Virus record (IMG/VR): IMGVR_UViG_3300037486_000051
Location: 1-36,122 of that record
Length of the DNA: 36,122 nt
From: a virus
Reading direction: 5' to 3' (one strand)
Shown here: positions 31,637-36,122 of the stretch, piece after piece
Position numbering within the stretch: the first letter of the stretch is position 1
How the letters are laid out: each line of letters opens with the position of its first letter
Notes under the pieces: model-generated
Databases searched by the model: none
Told to the model about the DNA's origin: nothing
Seen by the model: the letters and a program-made list of their open reading frames with translations, nothing else
Translations under genes and position numbers: made by a program

Positions 31637-32661
31637 GGCAGCGCCGTTACGTATTTGATATTCTTACGGCAATCGAAGCAATGGTTATCGTCTGGCAGTC
31701 TCATATTTTGAAGCATCGCCGTTAATTCTGTATTGTATTGGTCGGCTGCTATATCGCGAGCGTTTGTTATACCGCCTAAATCCTTTGCGCCCTTGTTTAC
31801 GATTACCGAGGTGTTCGCCCGTTGGTTAGGGCTTACCGTTAACGCGTAGTTATATATTTCTACGGCTGTGGCGTATGCTAACGCTAAACTCATTTGATTA
31901 CCTATTGAACACAGCCACCCGCTACGGTCGCAGCTAACTGAATAATTTAGGCTCATGCCTGTTGTATATTTAGAATTTGAGCTACTTAACACGCTTACGC
32001 CGTCGGTTGTTAGGTTAATACCTATCGCATCTACGAACGGGCAAATATGCGCCTCGCGTACCGAACCGCCGCAGTCATAACAGCTACCTTTTTTCGGTAT
32101 AAACTTAACCGTATTCATAGTGGATTCATAAACAAACGCCAAATCTAATTTGCGCCTTTTGGCTGCGAACTCCTTACCGATATAGTATTCGATGCCGCCC
32201 GCCGTGTACGTTATTGTATCGATTAGCTGCAACGTAGTCATATCAAAAACAAGTATCGGTACGTTTGTATTGCTCGAATCAATTGCGAGCGTTAAATCGC
32301 TTATAAATAAGTTTAGGTAGCTTAATGTATTCGGGCTTATCTTTACACGTATGCCGCCGTAATTACCCGCGCCTAAAGCGGTTTGAATATTTGAGTAATC
32401 GCTTACCACTTGCCCGACCCGCTTCGATTCGATAATCGTGTCGGCTTTCATCATAGGCGATAGGCGCGTTAGAACGTCGCTCGAAAGTTTTTTCCATGCA
32501 AAGGCGCGTTTATCTTCGAACAATTCTACCCCGTTGTTATACTGGTCGGTTATCAATTGCCCTAAAAAGGTGTTGTTTATACCGAGTTCGTCGATATATA
32601 AGCCCGTCGTAGGTTCTGCGAGGTTGCAATCGCGTAAGCCTAAAAGTGATTCGTAGCACAT
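31633..32661 (-). CDS. Head-proximal structural protein
   Basis: The start taken is the ATG at 32661 (MCYESLLGLRDCNLAEPTTG); a GTG at 32667 is possible. The 342-residue product has several Cys pairs (GSCYDCGG, HCFDCRKN) likely to bind metal, a beta-rich first half and a helical end. It follows the capsid gene and terminator and probably is a neck or adaptor protein. No family recognised with confidence. Confidence 0.55.
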   Translation of the reverse strand: MCYESLLGLRDCNLAEPTTGLYIDELGINNTFLGQLITDQYNNGVELFEDKRAFAWKKLSSDVLTRLSPMMKADTIIESKRVGQVVSDYSNIQTALGAGNYGGIRVKISPNTLSYLNLFISDLTLAIDSSNTNVPILVFDMTTLQLIDTITYTAGGIEYYIGKEFAAKRRKLDLAFVYESTMNTVKFIPKKGSCYDCGGSVREAHICPFVDAIGINLTTDGVSVLSSSNSKYTTGMSLNYSVSCDRSGWLCSIGNQMSLALAYATAVEIYNYALTVSPNQRANTSVIVNKGAKDLGGITNARDIAADQYNTELTAMLQNMRLPDDNHCFDCRKNIKYVTALP

Positions 32662-32680
32662 AAGCACAAAGATAAAAAAA

Positions 32681-32702
32681 AGAGGGGTTGTTACACCCCT
32701 CT
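32681..32702 (-). terminator. Rho-independent terminator after the capsid gene
   Basis: Minus-strand AGAGGGGT GTAACA ACCCCTCT (8-bp stem, 6-nt loop) followed by eight U residues (32674-32681). It lies right at the end of the candidate -1 frame extension and should end the capsid message or make it the most abundant one. Confidence 0.8.
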
Positions 32703-32790
32703 ATTCGGTTACTAAATTATCTAACCCATTTTGCGTCAACAAGTCCTCATCGGCTTGCGATAACAAACTTACCAACGCTGCTACGGGTTT
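32701..32790 (-). other. Candidate -1 frameshift extension of the major capsid protein
   Basis: The capsid gene ends GTA AAC CCG TAG. The heptamer A_AAC_CCG fits X_XXY_YYZ exactly and sits directly before the stop. After a -1 slip the ribosome would read AAA CCC GTA GCA and continue for 29 codons with normal composition (ALVSLLSQADEDLLTQNGLD...) to TAG at 32701. The frame has no ATG, and a stop lies just upstream of the heptamer, so access by slippage (or a TTG start) is the simple explanation. T7 capsid gene 10 makes its minor form 10B the same way. Confidence 0.5.
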
Positions 32791-33827
32791 ACGATTTCAA
32801 TGCAGTTAACGTAGTTGATACCCGCGTATTTATCGCCCGCTTCGTAAATATCGTCAGGTAATGTAACGAGTTTACCAGTATGCGTCAATACAACAGATAA
32901 GTTACCGCAATCGTCTTTCATGGTTAAGTCAACAGGTAAGCCCGCAGGGGTGAAAGCAATTGTTTTAGAATAATTGCTACCCGCTACTGGTGTAATACCC
33001 GCGTTCCATTCTGCCATGTTAAACGATAGCCATTGCATCGCGCCAGCTGTCGTAGCTAAGTTCTTTAGCTGTGAACCTTGAGCCGCTGCCAAACGTGCAT
33101 CGTAAGCAAAGCCGAAACCGTTTTGTTGCGAAATCGCTAACAAGTCGATACCGAATTGCGTGCAGCAACCTGCTTGTACCGCGTTAGCATAACGCTGCAT
33201 TTCAGCACCGCCAAATACAACAGGCGCGCCCGGATAGTTAGCCATGCGTGTAGCTTGCAAGATGTCAGCTAAAGCAAATTCGTTCAATGCTTGCCCTCCC
33301 GTTTGACGGGTTGCAATGCGTAAACAGTCACCCGATACGGTGTAATAACCGCTAACCTCAGTACCCCACGACCCGATAGCGGCAACGGCTTGAGTAGCGG
33401 CGGCGCTTGCTACCTTACGGTCCATTACGTCCATTAAGCGCATGATTGATTCCAATACGTAACGGCTGTTTTCTTGGCAATGACGGGCGATAGCATCAGC
33501 CGCAATCAATTGCTCAGCGATATACGTGTCGGTTGTTTCAAGCGTGTACGTGGTGGTCGAATCGCCGTAAGTGTTGGTAGCGGTACAAGTAAGGATATTA
33601 CCGCCCTCTTCTACTTCCGTTTCGGGTAGGCGCTGAATCCAACGAGCCTCAACCGTCTTTAGCTTACCGCGACCGGGCGATACTTCCTGACGAATTAATT
33701 TTACGTTTTCAGGTGAATTAAGAAACTCGAGGAACGGTAGCTGTTCGCGCTGACCTACTTCGATAAAAAGCTCCGAAAGGCTCATTTGCACATTCGGGCA
33801 TTCGGATAAAATGCGAGAAATTGACAT
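32781..33827 (-). CDS. Major capsid protein
   Basis: The ATG at 33827 (MSISRILSECPNVQMSLSEL) gives 348 residues; an upstream GTG at 33860 is less likely. The protein is long and mixed alpha/beta, with a helical N-terminal arm, FVxxGAEMQRYANAV-like and NCIEIVNP ends, and no catalytic motif. A scaffold-like gene upstream, its own terminator and the following connector genes support capsid, probably of the HK97 fold. The last three codons before the stop form a candidate slippery site. Confidence 0.75.
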   Translation of the reverse strand: MSISRILSECPNVQMSLSELFIEVGQREQLPFLEFLNSPENVKLIRQEVSPGRGKLKTVEARWIQRLPETEVEEGGNILTCTATNTYGDSTTTYTLETTDTYIAEQLIAADAIARHCQENSRYVLESIMRLMDVMDRKVASAAATQAVAAIGSWGTEVSGYYTVSGDCLRIATRQTGGQALNEFALADILQATRMANYPGAPVVFGGAEMQRYANAVQAGCCTQFGIDLLAISQQNGFGFAYDARLAAAQGSQLKNLATTAGAMQWLSFNMAEWNAGITPVAGSNYSKTIAFTPAGLPVDLTMKDDCGNLSVVLTHTGKLVTLPDDIYEAGDKYAGINYVNCIEIVNP

Positions 33828-33930
33828 TTTGTTTTTAGGTTTTAGAGTTTGTGCTTGCACTTAAAAAGGCGGCAAACATTCACGCCTAAAAATAATTTGT
33901 CATTTGAGCGCTGTAAATTTACGAAATGTT

Positions 33931-33960
33931 TTTGTAATTAAAAAAGTCGTTTTATATTTG
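33931..33960 (+). promoter_or_regulatory. Plus-strand Bacteroidota-type promoter
   Basis: TTTG (33931-33934), 18 nt, then TATATTTG (33953-33960). This is the only convincing promoter seen on the plus strand, and it leads straight into a structured segment with a terminator. Confidence 0.6.
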
Positions 33961-33965
33961 CTCTC

Positions 33966-34061
33966 GAAACAATCGGGCGGTTGATTCGTATAAAAGATAT
34001 TGATTCCTTTTACGGTTTCCTAATACCTCGAACAGCCCGCCCGCAGTTTCGGGGTTTTTTT
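33966..34061 (+). ncRNA. Putative small non-coding RNA
   Basis: About 96 nt between a promoter and a T run (34055-34061). The ends pair: CGAAAC (33965-33970) with GTTTCG (34046-34051), then CGGGCGG (33974-33980) with CCGCCCG (34037-34043), then TTG/CAG and TTCG/CGAA. Inside is a second hairpin, TAAAAG with CTTTTA. The result is a long rod with internal loops, then G's and U's. No ORF fits. It is the only gene-like unit on the plus strand. A 6S-like polymerase decoy or an antisense regulator of the capsid leader are possible; a bidirectional boundary element is the alternative. Confidence 0.5.
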
Positions 34062-34256
34062 ATGCCCAGCCCGTTCGAGCTATTGACGGGATTAGTCGCA
34101 GACCTTTGGTTAGGTTAGGCTAAATGCGGAGGCGAGGCAAAGCAAGTATAACATCAAAACACAATACTTTTAAATCTATTGTCATGGGCTGTCAAACACC
34201 TTCCCGAATAGAGCCAAACTGTAAGCGAACGATTCTCAATGAGGATACTTAAAATT

Positions 34257-34315
34257 GGTAAGGCGTTTCTAATTCTCTCATCGGGGGTAGGGGGTTAGAA
34301 ACACCTTTACTTACC
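34257..34315. repeat. Large imperfect inverted repeat with G-rich loop
   Basis: GGCGTTTCTAA (34262-34272) pairs with TTAGAAACACC (34295-34305; one G-T), extended by GGTAA (34257-34261) with TTACC (34311-34315) after a 5-nt bulge. The 22-nt loop contains GGGGGTAGGGGG. Direct repeats AGGATACTT flank it exactly 100 bp apart. Confidence 0.6.
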
Positions 34316-34369
34316 CTCTGTTTCACTCACTCAAACTCATAAGGATACTTTGAATTTAAATAAAAAAAA

Positions 34370-34388
34370 AGCCGCGTGTTAGGCGGCT
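34370..34388 (-). terminator. Rho-independent terminator
   Basis: Minus-strand AGCCGC CTAACAC GCGGCT followed by a run of nine U residues (34362-34370). It ends the message of the 97-residue gene. Confidence 0.8.
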
Positions 34389-34407
34389 CTTAAATTGCTT
34401 TTAAAGA

Positions 34408-34701
34408 TTACAGGCGAGTGTATAAGCCTGTTACCTGAGTGAATATAGATTGTAACATATCGTTATAAACGTTTTCGAATTTTGCTTTTGTTTTGATGTT
34501 AAACTCTTTATCGAAGGTGTAAAAGTGTACATCGTAAAGGTCTAACGAATTAAGCTCGATGCTTAGTTGTTTTGCTTGTACTTTGTTTCTGCGTAGTGTC
34601 ATGCGCAAACCGTTGTTAGTTGCGATGAAGTTAAAAGAGCCAGTCATTACCGCGAATTTGTTACCGCCTAATTGCTCGAGAATTTGTGTTGCTGTGTTCA
34701 T
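34408..34701 (-). CDS. Conserved small protein in a promoter-terminator cassette
   Basis: A 97-residue protein (MNTATQILEQLGGNKFAVMT...) with GSFNFIATNNGLRMTLRRNK, LNSLDLYDVHFYTF and a helical end VYNDMLQSIFTQVTGLYTRL. This pattern recurs in small conserved proteins of Bacteroidota and their phages, with no assigned function. It has its own promoter (34731-34761) and terminator (34370-34388), so it is transcribed alone. Confidence 0.7.
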   Translation of the reverse strand: MNTATQILEQLGGNKFAVMTGSFNFIATNNGLRMTLRRNKVQAKQLSIELNSLDLYDVHFYTFDKEFNIKTKAKFENVYNDMLQSIFTQVTGLYTRL

Positions 34702-34730
34702 AGTGTGAATGTTTAAATGTTTAACGATGA

Positions 34731-34761
34731 CAAATATATAACCTTATTTTGAATTAGCAAA
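34731..34761 (-). promoter_or_regulatory. Bacteroidota-type promoter
   Basis: TTTG (34758-34761), 19 nt, TATATTTG (34731-34738) on the minus strand, an exact consensus match. The leader ends TTAAACATTCACACT before the ATG at 34701, close to the leaders of the 25218 and 18177 genes. Confidence 0.8.
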
Positions 34762-34828
34762 CTTATTCATAAAAAAAGTCAAATTATTTTTATTTGCTTA
34801 TATAACACGCTGAGAATAAAGCATAAAA

Positions 34829-34856
34829 AAAGGACTGGAAGCGAACCCAGCCCTTT
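34829..34856 (-). terminator. Rho-independent terminator after the scaffold operon
   Basis: Minus-strand AAAGGGCTGG pairs with CCAGTCCTTT (10 bp with one G-U) around an 8-nt loop, with the U run continuing beyond the stem (34825-34831). It closes the transcript that comes through the scaffold and the two following small genes. Confidence 0.75.
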
Positions 34857-34900
34857 CTAATTACCCTAAAAGTAATCACGTTATGAACGTAGCTAAGATA

Positions 34901-35173
34901 CTACGGTAAATCGATTTTTCCAAAAAAAGGTTTATCGCTTACCGACCTTCGCCCCTCGCAGCTCCATAATTGACGCGCCCACCAATTAGCCGAACCTTTC
35001 GGCGAAGGGATGCCAGCACTACGAGCGCAGTAAGAATTACCCGCATCCGTGCCGGGGTTAATCCGATACCCCGAAGCGCCAAAATGAATCTCGTTACCTT
35101 CATTATCTACGGCTTTGTATTTCTTACCCTCACGCTCCGAACTGGTAACGTTGTAACCTTCATACTGTGGCAT
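34901..35173 (-). CDS. Small conserved protein downstream of the scaffold
   Basis: A 90-residue protein: MPQYEGYNVTSSEREGKKYK, then HFGASGYRINPGTDAGNSYC, and NWWARQLWSCEGRRS near the end. The pattern HFG..GYRI.PGT..G.SYCARS...W.R..W.C is found in small proteins of several tailed phages near head genes. Two cysteines may bind metal. Function unknown; a head decoration or maturation role is a guess from position. Confidence 0.6.
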   Translation of the reverse strand: MPQYEGYNVTSSEREGKKYKAVDNEGNEIHFGASGYRINPGTDAGNSYCARSAGIPSPKGSANWWARQLWSCEGRRSVSDKPFFGKIDLP

Positions 35174-35321
35174 AGTTGCTCTGAGTTAGTTTGTTTTCTA
35201 AATATGCTAAAACAACCTCAATAGCTTTGGTTAGCTGCGATGGTTCGAGCATTTCACTATTCAAACCTTGCCGCCACTCAGCATGGTGCTTTAAAACTTT
35301 ATAGGCTTGCTTGATTGTCAT
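35160..35321 (-). CDS. 53-residue protein between scaffold and the 90-residue gene
   Basis: The ATG at 35321 overlaps the scaffold stop (ATGA) and gives MTIKQAYKVLKHHAEWRQGL..., then LTKAIEVVLAYLENK. It is all helical. Small proteins with the same AYxVLKxHAxWRxG...L..AIExVLxYxE pattern occur in other phages. It overlaps the next gene by 14 nt. Function unknown. Confidence 0.65.
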   Translation of the reverse strand: MTIKQAYKVLKHHAEWRQGLNSEMLEPSQLTKAIEVVLAYLENKLTQSNYATV

Positions 35322-36122
35322 TTCACAAAGAAACGAGGGTTAACACCTTTAACACGTTTGTCGGCTTGCGTTTCGATTGCAGGGATTAACGGCTGCCCTG
35401 CGCGGCTCATAGGCTTACCCGCGTGTGGGTTCTTTTGAATTATACCCGCCGCCGTTGCTTCGGCTATCAATACATCGTTAACACCTAAAAACGCGCCCGC
35501 CTTATCTTTAGATTTTAAGCGTTCGCCCGTCTTACGGTCTTTAACTATTGCGCTGCCATCATCCTCTAAATCGATTACAAACTTTTCGTTAATCGCAGAT
35601 TTAAAGCCTTTAATCGTGTACTCGTTTACGGTCGGGTCTAACTTCAATGCACCCAGTTCACGCTCAAATACGCTGCTAACCTTAATCGCTTTTTGTTCTT
35701 CGGCGGCTTGTGTTTTGTAGCTTTCGAATTGCGTTAACGCCTCTTGCCTTGCTTGCTCAACTTCGCTGTATTTACGCTCAAGTTGCTTATGTTTCTTTTC
35801 CCACTCAGCTACTAACTCAGCCGCGCCGTTACCCGTTGCTTTTTTCTCCCATTCTTCGCGTTGCTTTTCGTATTCGGTTTTAGCGCGTTCGGCTGCGTTG
35901 CGAATTACGTCTAAGCTCTTTTGCTCCTTAAAATCGTCTTCGGTTAGCGTAACACCAAAAGGCTCGAAGGCGCGTTTAACTACGTTAGCGATAGAGCCGT
36001 TAAGTTTACCCAGCGTTGCGGCGTGTTCTTTTTGGTCTATCCAATTTTGCTGAAATTTCTCCTTCGCTGTTTCGAGGTTTTCGGCTTCGTCGAGGTTTAG
36101 GAACTTCACTAACTCCAACGCT
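35318..36122 (-). CDS. Putative scaffold protein, C-terminal part (gene cut by window end)
   Basis: The remaining 266 residues of the gene whose start is at 341. They begin inside the protein at ELVKFLNLDEAENLETAKEK; the true ATG is missing because the contig ends. A coiled coil spans about residues 85-155 (EKKHKQLERKYSEVEQARQE), and a small C-terminal domain ends RVKGVNPRFFVK. Scaffolds guide shell assembly and leave the head. The alternative is a minor head protein. Confidence 0.7.
   Translation of the reverse strand, partial: ALELVKFLNLDEAENLETAKEKFQQNWIDQKEHAATLGKLNGSIANVVKRAFEPFGVTLTEDDFKEQKSLDVIRNAAERAKTEYEKQREEWEKKATGNGAAELVAEWEKKHKQLERKYSEVEQARQEALTQFESYKTQAAEEQKAIKVSSVFERELGALKLDPTVNEYTIKGFKSAINEKFVIDLEDDGSAIVKDRKTGERLKSKDKAGAFLGVNDVLIAEATAAGIIQKNPHAGKPMSRAGQPLIPAIETQADKRVKGVNPRFFVK
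35802..36122. repeat. Terminal direct overlap, right copy (pairs with 1-321)
   Basis: Identical in length and without gaps to 1-321, with 10 substitutions (first-copy positions 51, 54, 60, 78, 81, 108, 126, 146, 153, 303). Nine are silent in the scaffold frame and one swaps Glu for Asp. This shows the sequence is circular or terminally redundant and drawn from a mixed population. Confidence 0.9.

Larger units (their letters stand above)
33828..34369. other. 540-bp region without protein genes
   Basis: The longest gene-free stretch. It holds the capsid leader (33828-33900, no clear promoter; AATGTTTG near 33875 is a weak box), a plus-strand promoter and small-RNA-like unit (33931-34061), a stretch with nothing recognised (34062-34240; the best plus-strand ORF has 22 codons at about 34163-34230), and a large inverted repeat with flanking direct repeats AGGATACTT (34242-34250, 34342-34350). 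It may carry an origin, a packaging site or RNA genes. Confidence 0.6.

Noticed and set aside
34062-34240. tRNA or tmRNA in the non-coding region
   Set aside because: No cloverleaf, anticodon arm or GGTTCRANNCC T-arm could be found on either strand.
1-36122. CRISPR arrays, insertion sequences, integrase or repressor genes
   Set aside because: No regularly spaced repeats, transposase, recombinase or lysogeny-type regulator was seen.

Overview
The window is an almost complete, circularly permuted genome of a tailed phage (siphovirus-like, about 35.8 kb unique) that infects a member of the Bacteroidota. The host call rests on three things. Promoters match the Bacteroidota consensus TTTG-N19-TAnnTTTG. 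Starts lack Shine-Dalgarno sequences and sit in AT-rich leaders or in ATGA/TAATG overlaps. Many small proteins are of kinds common in Flavobacterium/Pedobacter-type phages. No integrase or repressor was seen, so nothing supports lysogeny. All recognised proteins lie on the minus strand. The contig ends overlap by 321 bp at 97% identity, inside the putative scaffold gene, so the true molecule is circular or terminally redundant.

Reading down the minus strand from coordinate 25.3 kb: replication, recombination and DNA-modification genes (25.2-16.5 kb: OB-fold/SSB-like protein, coiled-coil protein, PD-(D/E)XK exonuclease, VRR-NUC nuclease, GNAT-DNA methyltransferase fusion, cysteine-cluster DUF5131-like protein, replication initiator-like protein, DnaB helicase); small proteins, a HAD phosphatase and the small terminase (16.5-14.9 kb); an HNH homing endonuclease and the large terminase (14.9-13.1 kb); tail genes (13.1-4.9 kb: chaperones, tape measure, distal tail proteins, putative tube); a glycosyltransferase and a methyltransferase (5.0-3.4 kb); portal and minor head protein (3.3-0.5 kb). 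Across the contig junction follow the scaffold (0.3 kb / 36.1 kb), small genes, major capsid protein (33.8-32.8 kb), connectors, tail fibre and the lysis cassette (27.8-25.3 kb).

Three places look like translational recoding. The large-terminase gene carries a 39-nt in-frame insertion inside its Walker A codons; the insertion has a UAG stop, an 8-bp hairpin and identical CGA codons at both borders. Skipping it restores a perfect P-loop, which is the layout of the T4 gene 60 bypass element, and an HNH homing endonuclease overlaps the 5' end of the gene. The tail-chaperone pair has a T_TTT_TTT site joining G-like and T-like frames. The capsid gene ends in A_AAC_CCG_TAG with an open -1 frame of 29 codons.

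Other unusual content: a PAS-DHp histidine-kinase fragment without an ATPase domain in the lysis cassette; three small monocistronic gene cassettes with matching promoters, matching leaders and GC-rich end hairpins; a plus-strand promoter-hairpin-terminator unit that looks like a small RNA; and a nested, possibly pseudoknotted leader in front of the replication initiator-like gene.
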